NCBI RefSeq assembly: GCF_020819595.1
Contig: NZ_JAJHNP010000024.1
Span: 91,879 to 155,878, forward strand
Source of the DNA: Streptomyces barringtoniae
GTDB lineage: Bacteria > Actinomycetota > Actinomycetes > Streptomycetales > Streptomycetaceae
Direction: 5' to 3'
DNA: 64,000 nucleotides
Position numbers and translations under genes: made by a program. The notes beneath the pieces are model-generated. The model searched no databases, had not been told where the DNA came from, and worked only from the letters and a program-made list of their open reading frames with translations. Positions 34,981-43,760 of the stretch are shown here, piece after piece. The first letter of the stretch is position 1. Each line of letters starts with the position of its first letter.

Positions 34981-36738
34981 ATGGCGCGGGTGACCAGTAC
35001 CGCGTCCTCCATGGACCTCCGGCAGGGCCAGGCGCCGCACGACCAGCGGCCGTCGTGGCAGCAGCGGCTGCGCCGATTCGGGTACGTACCGGCCAAGGAC
35101 GCGCCCTCGGGCGACGTACGCGACCGGCTGGTGCCCCCCTACGCGGAGCCGGGCCCCCGGCTGTGGCAGGTGCTCGGCGTGCCACCGGTCCTCGCCGAGC
35201 GGATCACCCGCTGGTCGGGCTGGGGCGGTCCGCTGCTGGTGACGCTGATGGCGGGCCTGATGCGGTTCTGGAACCTGGGCAGCCCGCGCGCGGTGATATT
35301 CGACGAGACGTACTACGCCAAGGACGCCTGGGCGCTCGTCCACCGCGGGTACGAGGTCAACTGGGACAAGAACGCCAACGACCTGGTGCTGCAGACGCAC
35401 GGCCATGTCGCGATCCCGACCGACGCGGCGTACGTCGTGCATCCGCCGGTCGGCAAGTACGTCATCGGGCTCGGCGAGCTGCTGTTCGGGTTCGACCCGT
35501 TCGGCTGGCGGTTCATGACGGCGCTGCTCGGGACCCTCTCCGTCCTGCTGCTGTGCCGGATCGGACGCCGCCTGTTCCGCTCGGCCTTCCTCGGCTGCCT
35601 CGCGGGCGCGCTGATGGCGGTGGACGGCCTGCACTTCGTGATGAGCCGGACCTCGCTGCTCGACGGCGTGCTGATGTTCTTCGTGGTGGCCGCGTTCGGC
35701 TGTCTGGTCCTGGACCGGGACCGGTCACGGGAGAGGCTGGCCGCGGCCCTGCCCGTGGACGCCGACGGCCGGGTCCGCCCGGACGAGCGCGTCGCCGACA
35801 CGTTCCGCTTCGGCCTGCGCCCCTGGCGCTGGGCGGCCGGGCTGATGCTCGGCCTGGCCATCGGCACCAAGTGGAACGGCCTGTACATCCTGGTGGCGTT
35901 CTGTGTGATGGCGGTGCTGTGGGACGTCGGCGCCCGCAGGACCGCCGGCGCGCAGCACCCGTACGCGGCGGCGCTGAAGTACGACACGGGCATCGCCTTC
36001 CTGGCGACGGTCCCGGTGGCGATCGTCGTCTACCTGGCCTCCTGGACCGGCTGGATCCTCTCCCCGACGGACGGCACCGGCGGCTACTTCCGCAACTGGG
36101 CGGCCACCGACGGCAAGGGCGGCAACTGGACCTTCCTGCCGGACTGGCTGCGCAGCCTGTGGCACTACGAGCACGAGGTCTACAAGTTCCACGTCGGCCT
36201 GACCTCCCCGCACACCTACCAGTCCAACCCGTGGAGCTGGATCGTGCTGGGCCGCCCGGTGTCGTACTTCTACGAGTCCCCGAACCCCGGCGCCGACGGC
36301 TGCCCGGCGAACGCGGGGGAGAAGTGCGCCCGTGAGGTGCTGGCGATCGGCACACCTCTGCTGTGGTGGGCTGCCTGCTTCGCCATCCTGTACGTGCTGT
36401 GGCGGTGGGCGTTCCGCCGCGACTGGCGCGCCGGAGCCATCGCGTGCGGGATCGCGGCGGGCTACCTGCCGTGGTTCCTGTACCAGGAGCGGACGATCTT
36501 CCTCTTCTACGCGGTCGTCTTCCTGCCGTTCCTGTGCCTGGCGGTGGCGATGCTCATCGGTGCGATCGTCGGCCCTCCGGGCTCCTCCGACACCCGCCGC
36601 GTGATCGGCGCGTCGGCGGCGGGCGTCCTGGTGCTGCTGATCGCCTGGAACTTCATCTACTTCTGGCCGCTCTACACGGGCACTGCGATCCCGATCGACA
36701 GCTGGCGGTCGCGGATGTGGCTGGACACCTGGGTCTAG
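34981..36738 (+). CDS. pmt: Protein O-mannosyltransferase (GT39)
   Basis: Transfers mannose from polyprenyl phosphate mannose to Ser/Thr of exported proteins outside the membrane. The 585-residue protein has about 11 membrane segments and the essential acidic pair F-D-E-T-Y-Y-A-K-D-A in the first external loop, near residue 107. S-x-L-L-D-G and G-x-x-x-G-T-K-W-N-G-L-Y match bacterial Pmt. In S. coelicolor Pmt loss blocks phiC31 infection and increases sensitivity to wall antibiotics (established for the homologue, from memory). The ATG at 34981 is chosen; an open frame continues upstream for about 380 codons but only runs antisense to rsmI. Confidence 0.95.
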   Translation: MARVTSTASSMDLRQGQAPHDQRPSWQQRLRRFGYVPAKDAPSGDVRDRLVPPYAEPGPRLWQVLGVPPVLAERITRWSGWGGPLLVTLMAGLMRFWNLGSPRAVIFDETYYAKDAWALVHRGYEVNWDKNANDLVLQTHGHVAIPTDAAYVVHPPVGKYVIGLGELLFGFDPFGWRFMTALLGTLSVLLLCRIGRRLFRSAFLGCLAGALMAVDGLHFVMSRTSLLDGVLMFFVVAAFGCLVLDRDRSRERLAAALPVDADGRVRPDERVADTFRFGLRPWRWAAGLMLGLAIGTKWNGLYILVAFCVMAVLWDVGARRTAGAQHPYAAALKYDTGIAFLATVPVAIVVYLASWTGWILSPTDGTGGYFRNWAATDGKGGNWTFLPDWLRSLWHYEHEVYKFHVGLTSPHTYQSNPWSWIVLGRPVSYFYESPNPGADGCPANAGEKCAREVLAIGTPLLWWAACFAILYVLWRWAFRRDWRAGAIACGIAAGYLPWFLYQERTIFLFYAVVFLPFLCLAVAMLIGAIVGPPGSSDTRRVIGASAAGVLVLLIAWNFIYFWPLYTGTAIPIDSWRSRMWLDTWV

Positions 36739-37276
36739 CCGGGCGGACACGCGGCGAGGGCCCGGGCCTGCCTGTCCTGAACCCCGGTCCGGCTCCCGGG
36801 CCGCGAACGGCCCAGGTGGGCGCGTACAACCGTCGGCCCATGTCGGCGACCCAAGTCGGCGGCCGGATCGCTTCCGGCCGCCGATCCGCCGAAGGAGCGC
36901 CGTGCCGCGACCCTTGCCCCGCCACGCCCTGCGGGCCGGCGCCCCCGCCGTCGCGGTGGGCCTGCTGGCCCTGTGAACGCGCGCAACACCGGCTCCGAGG
37001 AGCTGGGTGAGGTGCGGGCGCACTGCCCTGGTACGCGGCCGCCGCAGGAGCGGCGCCGGCCGTCGGCGCCGCCATGTTCGCCCTCGTACGGCGCCGCGTC
37101 CGCCGAGACTTCGTTCACGCGCGCGTGCCGGGGCGCTCGTCCGGGCTGATTGTCGCAAGCGTGCTACGGATTCGCCTCCGGGATCACCCGCTGAGGCGGG
37201 GACCTTAAGGTGAGTGCCGTCGTTGGGAGTGTGAGGGCTACGGGGACCCAGGGGAAGGCACGGAGGAACTGAGGCT
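36739..37276 (+). other. Long intergenic region with a decayed gene-like segment
   Basis: About 540 bp without an intact gene. A GGAG followed by GTG at 36902 opens 24 codons resembling a signal peptide (basic start, then A-P-A-V-A-V-G-L-L-A-L) and stops. About 70 bases later another frame reads L-P-W-Y-A-A-A-A-G-A-A-P-A-V-G-A-A-M-F-A-L-V-R-R-R, like a C-terminal membrane anchor with basic tail. Together they look like the two ends of a decayed exported-protein gene. The parent family is not recognised. Confidence 0.35.
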
Positions 37277-38947
37277 GTGGGCAAGAGAAGGCGCGTCGCC
37301 GAGCGACGGAGGAGGACCGGGCCCGCCGTGGTCGGCGGGATGATCGCCCTGGTCGTCGGCGGCGCCGGGTTCGCCGTCTACGCGCTGACCAACGGCGGTG
37401 CCGCCGCCGACGAGCGGACGTCCGCCACGGCCGACCACAAGCACGTCAAGACCGGACCGCTCAGCGCCGCCGAGGTCCGCACGGCCTCCACCCGCTTCAT
37501 CACCGCGTGGCAGCAGGGCAGGATCGCCGAGGCGGCCGCCGCCACCGACGACGCCTCCGCCGCCACCGGGCTGCTGACCGGCTTCACCAAGGACGCCCGC
37601 CTGAAGGACGTCAAGCTCACCGCCGGCACGCCGACGGGCGCCAAGGTGCCGTTCTCCGTCAAGGCGACGGTGTCGTACCAGAACCTCGGCAAGCCGCTGG
37701 CGTACGGCAGTTCGCTCACCGTGGTGCGGCGGGCGAGTGACGGCGCGCCGGTGGTCGACTGGCACTCCTCGGTCGTCCACCCCGACCTGAAGGACGGCGA
37801 CACGCTCGTCACCGGCGAGTCCGGCACCCCGCCGGTCAAGGCGCTGGACCGTGCCGGCGGCGAGCTGACCACCACCAAGTACCCGTCGCTGGGCGCGGTG
37901 TTGGACGGGCTGCGGCAGAAGTACGGCAAGACGGCGGGCGGCAAGGCGGGAATCGAGCTGCGCGTGGTGCGCGGCAAGGCCTCGCAGAAGGCCGGGCTGT
38001 CCGACAAGACGCTGGTGGAGCTGAGCAAGGGCACGCCGGGCACGGTGAAGACGACGCTGAGCCCCGCTTTCCAGGCGGCCGCCGAGCAGCAGGTGGCCAA
38101 GCAGGCGCGGGCGTCCGTGGTCGTCGTACGGCCCTCGACCGGCGAGATCCTCGCGGTCGCCAACACGGACCACGGCTTCAACGTCGGCTTCCAGGGCTCC
38201 CTCGCGCCCGGCTCCACGATGAAGATCGTGACGTCGACGATGCTGTTCGAGAAGAAGCTCATCACGCCGGACGCGTCGCACCCGTGCCCCAAGACGTACA
38301 AGCTGGCCGGCTGGACGTTCCACAACGACGGCGACTCCGAGATCAAGAAGGGCACGTTCAAGCAGAGCTTCGGAGCCTCCTGCAACAACGCCTTCATCGA
38401 CTTCGCGCCGAAGCTGTCCAGCAGCGACCTGACGAAGGAGGCGCAGCAGGTCTACGGCCTCTCCATGGACAACTGGGCCATCGGCGTCCCGTCCTTCGAC
38501 GGGTCCGTCCCGGTGCAGAGCGGCGCGCAGATGGGCGCCTCGCTGATCGGGCAGGGCGGAGTGCGCATGAACCCGCTGAACATGGCGTCGGTGGCGGCCA
38601 CGGTGGAGTCGGGCGCCTTCCACCAGCCCTACCTGGTGTCCCCCGACGTGGACCACCGCACGCTCGCGAAGGCCGCGCGCACCATGTCCGCGGGGACGCA
38701 GTCCCAGCTGAAGGACGTCATGCGGTTCACGGCGGACTACGGCACGGCGGCCAAGGCGATGGCAGGCATGAGCGGCGACTACGGCGCCAAGACGGGCTCG
38801 GCCGAGGTCGACGGGCAGAAGAAGCCGAACGGCTGGTTCACCGCCTACAAGGGCGATCTCGCCGCCGCGGGCGTGGTCCAGGCGGGCGGACACGGCGGCG
38901 ACACGGCCGGGCCGATCGTGGCCGCCCTGCTGAAGATGGGCGGCTGA
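37277..38947 (+). CDS. Class B-like penicillin-binding protein with NTF2-like domain
   Basis: A 556-residue membrane-anchored transpeptidase. A short basic cytoplasmic start and one membrane helix (about 17-38) are followed by an NTF2-like (MecA_N-type) domain (about 60-175), a dimer-type linker, then the transpeptidase domain. Active-site motifs are complete: S-T-M-K (about 313-316), S-C-N (about 368-370) and K-T-G (about 505-507). It should cross-link peptidoglycan outside the cell. GTG at 37277 follows GAGG. The stop is immediately adjacent to that of convergent ssgE, both reading out of TGATCA. Similar extra PBPs in Streptomyces act in sporulation-linked wall synthesis. Confidence 0.93.
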   Translation: MGKRRRVAERRRRTGPAVVGGMIALVVGGAGFAVYALTNGGAAADERTSATADHKHVKTGPLSAAEVRTASTRFITAWQQGRIAEAAAATDDASAATGLLTGFTKDARLKDVKLTAGTPTGAKVPFSVKATVSYQNLGKPLAYGSSLTVVRRASDGAPVVDWHSSVVHPDLKDGDTLVTGESGTPPVKALDRAGGELTTTKYPSLGAVLDGLRQKYGKTAGGKAGIELRVVRGKASQKAGLSDKTLVELSKGTPGTVKTTLSPAFQAAAEQQVAKQARASVVVVRPSTGEILAVANTDHGFNVGFQGSLAPGSTMKIVTSTMLFEKKLITPDASHPCPKTYKLAGWTFHNDGDSEIKKGTFKQSFGASCNNAFIDFAPKLSSSDLTKEAQQVYGLSMDNWAIGVPSFDGSVPVQSGAQMGASLIGQGGVRMNPLNMASVAATVESGAFHQPYLVSPDVDHRTLAKAARTMSAGTQSQLKDVMRFTADYGTAAKAMAGMSGDYGAKTGSAEVDGQKKPNGWFTAYKGDLAAAGVVQAGGHGGDTAGPIVAALLKMGG

Positions 38948-39286
38948 TCAGGTCCGTACCGGCTCCGCCGTGTACGTCCGGCGCAGAAATCTCACCAGCG
39001 CCTTCGAATCGAACTGCACCACTTCGACACCGTTGTCGGAGTGGAACTCGACAACGGCCTGGACGCGCCCGCACGGCCACACCCGTACCGCGCCGCTCTC
39101 GACCGGTGCCCGCAGACCCCGTTCGAGCAGCGCGCGCGAGAACGTCCACTCGTGCGGGCCCGGCAGGCCGACCCGGACCGACCATGGATCGGAGTCGGGG
39201 TCGTACCGCAGCACCACCGGTACGGCCCCCGGGTCCTCCTCATCCGTGACGATGTGGGCGCGTGCGTACTGCTCGACCACAGACAT
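38948..39286 (-). CDS. ssgE: SsgA-like sporulation protein, SsgE-type
   Basis: A 112-residue SsgA-like protein, a family confined to morphologically complex actinobacteria that controls septum placement and spore wall remodelling. Family features: an N-terminal strand V-V-L-R-Y-D-P-D-S-D-P, V-R-V-G-L-P-G-P-H-E-W-T-F-S-R-A-L-L, G-L-x-A-P-V-E-S-G-A-V-R-V-W-P and the C-terminal F-D-S-K-A-L-V-R-F-L-R-R-T. Context next to a penicillin-binding protein and pmt matches S. coelicolor ssgE (SCO3158, from memory), which influences autolytic spore separation. The adjacent PBP is a plausible partner, since SsgA-like proteins are thought to recruit PBPs and autolysins. Confidence 0.9.
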   Translation of the reverse strand: MSVVEQYARAHIVTDEEDPGAVPVVLRYDPDSDPWSVRVGLPGPHEWTFSRALLERGLRAPVESGAVRVWPCGRVQAVVEFHSDNGVEVVQFDSKALVRFLRRTYTAEPVRT

Positions 39287-39368
39287 CGGACAGTCCCTTC
39301 ACGCTGAGTGACGCATACCAAAGCCATGCTTCCTTTTCTTCTCTAATGTCCCATATTTTCCGATTTGC

Positions 39369-39508
39369 GCCATGGCGAGGTGGCGCGACTCCACCTGCGG
39401 ACCCCCTACGCAGGTCACACGGTTGCGTGAGGCATTGCCGTGGGCGGTGGCCTCGACGACGTACATGATCTTCGTCGGACGGGTGTCGACAGCGGCATCC
39501 TCGGTCAT
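39369..39508 (-). pseudogene. Ohr/OsmC N-terminal fragment, inverted
   Basis: Reading leftward from the ATG at 39508: T-R-P-T-K-I-M-Y-V-V-E-A-T-A-H-G-N followed by R-V-T-x-x-G-G-P-Q-V-E and L-A-M. This resembles the first 45 residues of an organic hydroperoxide resistance (Ohr) protein. After L-A-M the sequence departs from the family and the segment bearing the peroxidatic Cys is absent. The C-terminal part of an Ohr lies directly adjacent on the opposite strand, so this is half of a rearranged gene. Confidence 0.65.
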
Positions 39509-39692
39509 GGCCGGCCAGGTCGGCATCGGCCCGAACAGGCACCGCGGCTTCGGCCTCGCGGTCGCCCTCAGCGTCTCCCTGCCGGTGCTGGGCCCGGACG
39601 TGGCGGCCCGGCTGGTGGACGCGGCGCACGAGGTCTGCCCGTACTCCAATGCCACGCGAGGCAACATCGATGTAACGATCCTGCTGGGCTGA
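39504..39692 (+). pseudogene. Ohr/OsmC C-terminal fragment
   Basis: Encodes S-V-M-A-G-Q-V-G-I-G-P-N, G-F-G-L-A-V-A-L-S-V-S-L-P, A-A-R-L-V-D-A-A-H-E-V-C-P-Y-S-N-A-T-R-G-N-I-D-V-T, the well-conserved C-terminal half of Ohr including the resolving Cys in V-C-P-Y-S-N. The frame is open back to an ATG at 39372, but that upstream part is antisense to the inverted N-terminal fragment. With no peroxidatic Cys domain it cannot be a working peroxidase. Confidence 0.85.
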
Positions 39693-39775
39693 TCCCACCG
39701 AGGAATCACAGGCATGCAGCCGGTGTTGCAGGCACTGTCGCAGGCGATGGGACAGCGGTCGAAGGGACGGCGGGC

Positions 39776-40936
39776 GTGGACGTGAACGGCACAGTGGCCG
39801 AGGGCTTCGAGCCGGTCAGGGAGGCGTTCGCAGCGAACTTCGCGCTGCTCGGGGAGCGCGGCGCGGCCGTCGCCGTGTACCGCGACGGGCACAAGGTCGT
39901 CGACCTGTGGGCCGGCACCAGGGACGTGGACGGTACGGCGCCCTGGGAGCCCGGCACCGCGCAGATCGTGCGCTCCGCGACCAAGGGCGTCGTCGCCGCC
40001 GCTCTGCTGCTCCTGCACCAGCGCGGCGAGCTCGACCTGGACGCCCCGGTCGGCGCCTACTGGCCCGGGTACAAGGCGGCCGGCAAGGAGCACACCCTCG
40101 TCCGGCACCTGCTCGCCCACCGCGCGGGCGTGCCCGTGCTGGACCGCCCGCTGACCCCCGCCGAGGCCGCCGACCCCGACCTGGGCGCCGCGGCCGTCGC
40201 CGCACAGGCGCCGGTGTGGGAGCCGGGCACGGACCACGGCTACCACGCGCAGACCTACAGCTGGCTCACCGGCGAACTGATCCGGCGGATCACCGGCCGC
40301 CCGGTCGGCGAGTGGATCGCGGACGAGATCGCGCGCCCGGCCGGCGCGGACCTGTGGCTCGGCCTGCCGGAGTCGGAGCACGGGCGCGTGGGCCGCGTCG
40401 GCCCGGTCGAGGCGCCCGAGGCCGTGGGCGGCCTGAAGACCCGCCCCAAGCGCGCGGTGGCCGAGGCCTACGCCGACCCGGACTCGCTGACCCGGCGCGC
40501 GTTCGCCGCGATCACCCCGCTGCCCGACGAGAACGATCCCGCCTACCGCGCGGCCGCCCTGCCCGCCTCCAACGGCATCGCCACCGCCGACGGGCTGGCC
40601 CGCATCTACGCCTCGCTCATCGGCGAGGTGGACGGCGGGAGCCGGCTGTTCGCCCCCGAGACGAGGGACCTGGCCCGCGCCGAGCAGTCCGCCGGACCGG
40701 ACCGGGTCCTGGTGGTCGGCACCCGGTTCGGCCTCGGCTACATGCTGCACGGTGCGGCGTCCCCGCTGCTCTCCCCCGGTTCCTTCGGCCACCCGGGCCG
40801 GGGCGGCGCCCTCGCGTTCGCCGACCCGGAGACGGGCATCGCCTTCGGCTATGTCACCAACGGCTTCAGGAAGAGCGTGACGGCGGACCCGAGGGCGCAG
40901 GCGCTGGTACGGGCGGTGCGCACGGCGCTCGCGTAG
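39776..40936 (+). CDS. Serine hydrolase, class C beta-lactamase/esterase family
   Basis: A 386-residue cytoplasmic protein of the beta-lactamase-fold esterase group (EstB/LACTB-like). The nucleophile motif S-A-T-K is near residue 63, followed by L-L-H-Q-R-G-E-L-D-L-D-A-P-V and H-L-L-A-H-R-A-G, and a Tyr-containing segment D-H-G-Y-H-A-Q-T-Y for the second catalytic element; F-G-H-P-G-R-G-G is the third. It has no signal peptide, so a cell-wall target is unlikely; it is more probably an esterase. GTG at 39776 follows GAAGGGA; the GTG six bases later is also possible. Confidence 0.88.
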   Translation: MDVNGTVAEGFEPVREAFAANFALLGERGAAVAVYRDGHKVVDLWAGTRDVDGTAPWEPGTAQIVRSATKGVVAAALLLLHQRGELDLDAPVGAYWPGYKAAGKEHTLVRHLLAHRAGVPVLDRPLTPAEAADPDLGAAAVAAQAPVWEPGTDHGYHAQTYSWLTGELIRRITGRPVGEWIADEIARPAGADLWLGLPESEHGRVGRVGPVEAPEAVGGLKTRPKRAVAEAYADPDSLTRRAFAAITPLPDENDPAYRAAALPASNGIATADGLARIYASLIGEVDGGSRLFAPETRDLARAEQSAGPDRVLVVGTRFGLGYMLHGAASPLLSPGSFGHPGRGGALAFADPETGIAFGYVTNGFRKSVTADPRAQALVRAVRTALA

Positions 40937-40972
40937 GGCGCCGTACGCACGACAGCGCCGTGTACGGCGCTT

Positions 40973-41248
40973 TCACACGTTGATCGTGTGCGACGTCCGT
41001 CCGGACGCCGAGTCGATCTCGTCGTGTGCCTTGGTCAGCAACTGCATGGCCAGTTCGTTGAGGGCACGTGCGCCGGCTATCTCCTCGCCGACCCTGGGCT
41101 GGTTGGCGTCGACGCGGTGCCGGGTCGCGTGGCCGTGCGCCCGTACCTCGCTTCCGTCGGGCAAGCGCACCAGGGCCGCCGCCCTCGTGTGCTGATCGTC
41201 CTCCTTGAACTCGAGCTCGACGTGCCATCCCACAGCGGTGTGCATCAT
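40973..41248 (-). CDS. DUF1876 (dsRBD-like fold) protein
   Basis: A 91-residue protein with the DUF1876 pattern: W-x-V-E-L-E-F-K-E-D-D near the N-terminus, T-R-A-A-A-L-V-R-L-P-D-G, G-H-A-T-R-H-R-V-D and the C-terminal helix A-L-N-E-L-A-M-Q-L-L-T-K-A-H-D-E-I. The family adopts a double-stranded-RNA-binding-like alpha/beta fold and is abundant in Streptomyces and mycobacteria; its function is unknown. The ATG at 41248 has a near-perfect GGAGGTGA Shine-Dalgarno, suggesting high expression, and rules out the longer frame upstream. Confidence 0.9.
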   Translation of the reverse strand: MMHTAVGWHVELEFKEDDQHTRAAALVRLPDGSEVRAHGHATRHRVDANQPRVGEEIAGARALNELAMQLLTKAHDEIDSASGRTSHTINV

Positions 41249-41303
41249 GACGATCACCTCCGAAAACCCCTGCTTCCAGGGTGCGCCCCGGCACCCCGGC
41301 CCG

Positions 41304-42194
41304 TCATGTCGACGCCTCGTCCTCGAAGCTGGCGAAGTACGCGGCGGCCATGTCCTCGTCCGCGTGCCCCTGGGCGGCGGCGCGGGCGAACCGTTCGGCG
41401 GCCGCGGCGGCGACGTCGAGCCGTACCCCGCCCCGCTCACCCGCCTGGACGATGAGCCGGGCGTCCTTCTCCGCGGTGGCCACCGCGAACGACGGCGGGG
41501 TCAGCCTGCCGTCGAGCACCAGCGCGGACTTCGCGCGCAGGTACGCCATGTCGAGCGGACCACCCTCGATGAGGTCGAAGAAACCCTGCGGATCCACGCC
41601 GAGGGCCCGGGAGAGGGCGAGGATCTCGCCGGCCGCCGCGGTGGCCGCGAGCACCCAGCTGTTGGCGACCAGCTTCAGCCGGCTGGCGCTGCCCGCGCCG
41701 CCGTCGGACCCGGTCCACATGGTCTTCGCGCCGACCGCGTCGAAGACGGGCGCCACCGTCCGCCGCCCCTCCTCCGGCCCGGCGGCCAGCACGGTCAGCT
41801 GACCGGCCTCGGCGGGCTGCTTGGTGCCGAGGACGGGTGCGTCGTAGAAGACGAGTCCGTGCTCGCCGGCGAAGGCGGCCAGGTCGGTGACCAGCTCGAT
41901 CCCGGCGGTGGTGCACTGCGCCCACACCGTGCCGGGCCGCAGTGCCGGCGCGGCCTCGCGCATGACGTCCAGGACGGTGTTGCCGTCGTACAGCATCGTC
42001 ACGACGACGTCGGCGCCCTCGACGGCCTCCGCGGGTGTACCGGCGATCCGTGCGCCGTCGGCGGCGAGCGGCTCGGCCTTCTCCCGGGTGCGGTTCCACA
42101 CGCGCACGCCCAGCCCGGCGCGGCACAGGTTCCGGGCCATCGCGGCCCCCATGATGCCGGTGCCCAGAACGCTGACGGTCGGCTTGTCGGTCAT
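41304..42194 (-). CDS. NAD(P)-dependent beta-hydroxyacid dehydrogenase-type oxidoreductase
   Basis: A 296-residue member of the 6-phosphogluconate/3-hydroxyisobutyrate dehydrogenase group. The Rossmann motif V-S-V-L-G-T-G-I-M-G-A-A-M-A is at the start, with N-R-T-R-E-K after the second strand, which usually favours NADP. Substrate-side motifs D-A-P-V-L-G-T-x-x-x-A and the catalytic helix R-L-K-L-V-A-N-S (with the Lys) are visible, and the helical C-terminal domain follows. This layout also fits glyoxylate/succinic semialdehyde reductases and imine-reductase-like proteins, so the substrate is open. ATG at 42194 with GGGAG upstream. Confidence 0.9.
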   Translation of the reverse strand: MTDKPTVSVLGTGIMGAAMARNLCRAGLGVRVWNRTREKAEPLAADGARIAGTPAEAVEGADVVVTMLYDGNTVLDVMREAAPALRPGTVWAQCTTAGIELVTDLAAFAGEHGLVFYDAPVLGTKQPAEAGQLTVLAAGPEEGRRTVAPVFDAVGAKTMWTGSDGGAGSASRLKLVANSWVLAATAAAGEILALSRALGVDPQGFFDLIEGGPLDMAYLRAKSALVLDGRLTPPSFAVATAEKDARLIVQAGERGGVRLDVAAAAAERFARAAAQGHADEDMAAAYFASFEDEAST

Positions 42195-42340
42195 TGACGA
42201 CTCCCTGTCCACGGTCCCTGTCCCCCTCCTCCCCTGTCATGTCGGTACGGATACCCCTTTGGACCGCTCCTTTCCGGCAGCGGTCCACGGCGGTGGCGCC
42301 GCGGTCAGCTCTGTTGGAAGAACTCCACCTCGGCCTGCGA

Positions 42341-43186
42341 CTACCCCGCGTGCAGCATCAGTGAGATCCCCACGACCAGTAGACCCGCCGCCGCCAGCCG
42401 GGGCGCGCCGAACCGCTCCTTGAAGAACAGCGCACCGATCGCCGCACCGACGATGATCGAGGACTCGCGCAGGGCTGCGATCGGGGCGAGTTCGGCGCGG
42501 GTCTGCGCCCAGAGGACCAGGGCGTACGCGGTGACGGACAGGGCGGCGCCGAGCAGGCCGAGGGCGGCGTGGGGGCGGAGCAGCCGGACGGTGTCGGCAC
42601 GCGCGCGTGCGCACATGTAGACCGGGATGACGAGTCCTTCGATGGCCATGAGCCAGGCGATGTACCCGAGCGGTGAGTGCGCGGCGCGTACGCCCAGGCC
42701 GTCGATCACCGTGTACGCCGCGATCGCCAGCCCGGTCGCGAGGGCCGCGCCGATCGCCGCCCAGTCGGGCCGCCTGCCGCGCAGCCCCCACAGGCTGACG
42801 CCGATGAGTCCCACGCAGGACACGGCGATCCCGGCCAGCGCCCAGTCGTCGGGCACCTCGTGCGCGAACGCGGCGGCCAGCACCGTGACCACGAGCGGGG
42901 CGCTGCCGCGCGCGATGGGGTACGCCTGCCCGAAGTCGCCGAGCCGGAAGGAGGTCATCAGCAGGGCGTAGTAGACGATGTGGACGACCGCCGAGACCAG
43001 CAGGTACGGCCAGGCGGCCGCCGCCGGGAAGGCCACGAACGGCGCGATCGCCAGCCCGATCAGCACCCCGCCCCCGGAGATGAGGGTGAAGCCGACGAGT
43101 TTGTCGGTGATGCGGTGCGCGATGGCGTTCCAGCTGGCGTGGGTGATGGCGGCGAGCAGGACGGCGGCGGTGACGAGCGGCGTCAC
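42341..43186 (-). CDS. EamA/DMT-family transporter
   Basis: A 281-residue inner-membrane protein with ten hydrophobic helices arranged as two EamA repeats. Recognisable points are H-A-S-W-N-A-I-A-H near the N-terminus, P-I-A-R-G-S-A-P-L-V-V in the first repeat and L-R-E-S-S-I-I-V-G-A-A-I-G-A-L-F-F-K-E-R-F-G in the second. Such transporters export metabolites or amino acids. The GTG overlaps the YbaK gene stop (GTGA), so the two genes are translationally coupled. Confidence 0.9.
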   Translation of the reverse strand: MTPLVTAAVLLAAITHASWNAIAHRITDKLVGFTLISGGGVLIGLAIAPFVAFPAAAAWPYLLVSAVVHIVYYALLMTSFRLGDFGQAYPIARGSAPLVVTVLAAAFAHEVPDDWALAGIAVSCVGLIGVSLWGLRGRRPDWAAIGAALATGLAIAAYTVIDGLGVRAAHSPLGYIAWLMAIEGLVIPVYMCARARADTVRLLRPHAALGLLGAALSVTAYALVLWAQTRAELAPIAALRESSIIVGAAIGALFFKERFGAPRLAAAGLLVVGISLMLHAG

Positions 43187-43698
43187 GCGGTCTGCTCGCG
43201 CACGTCCACCAGTTCGGCACCGGCGTGGGTCACGAGCGCGTTCGGCTCGATCGGGAAGACGGTGTGCGGCGTTCCGGCGGCCGCCCAGACCACGTCGTGG
43301 GCGAGCAGCGAGCGGTCGGCGAGGACACGCGTGCGTGTGCGGTGCCCGAAGGGCGGCACGCCGCCGATGGCGTACCCGGTGGTCTCGCGTACGACACCGG
43401 CGTCGGCCCGGGTGACCTTGCCGGCGTCCAGTTCCTCCCGTACCCGCTCGACGTCCACGCGCGAGGCCCCGTCCATGAGGACCAGCACCGGTACCCCGTC
43501 GGCGGCGAAGACCAGGGACTTGCAGATCTGGCTGAGCCCGCACCCGATCGCGGCGGCGGCCTCGGCTGCGGTGCGGGTGGCCTCCGGGAACCGCCGGGCA
43601 CGGGCGAGGAGGTCCTCGAGCCCGAGCGCGCGCAGGGCCTCGGCGAAGCGGGGGTGGGCTCCGGATTCTTCGGCGTCAGTGGCGGCTGTCGTCGTCAT
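43183..43698 (-). CDS. YbaK/ProX-type aminoacyl-tRNA deacylase
   Basis: A 171-residue editing-domain protein. Family signatures are T-A-A-E-A-A-A-A-I-G-C, Q-I-C-K-S-L-V-F with the conserved Lys, G-A-S-R-V-D and G-Y-A-I-G-G-V-P-P-F-G-H. Free-standing YbaK-like proteins hydrolyse mischarged tRNAs such as Cys-tRNA(Pro). The ATG at 43698 is preferred to a GTG nine bases upstream. Its coupling to an EamA exporter suggests a shared amino-acid-related role, which is inference. Confidence 0.9.
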   Translation of the reverse strand: MTTTAATDAEESGAHPRFAEALRALGLEDLLARARRFPEATRTAAEAAAAIGCGLSQICKSLVFAADGVPVLVLMDGASRVDVERVREELDAGKVTRADAGVVRETTGYAIGGVPPFGHRTRTRVLADRSLLAHDVVWAAAGTPHTVFPIEPNALVTHAGAELVDVREQTA

Positions 43699-43760
43699 GC
43701 CGGGCACGCTACGGCATCGCCCGTGCCCTGATCACGGCGTTTTCCCGGGCCGGGCGGAAC

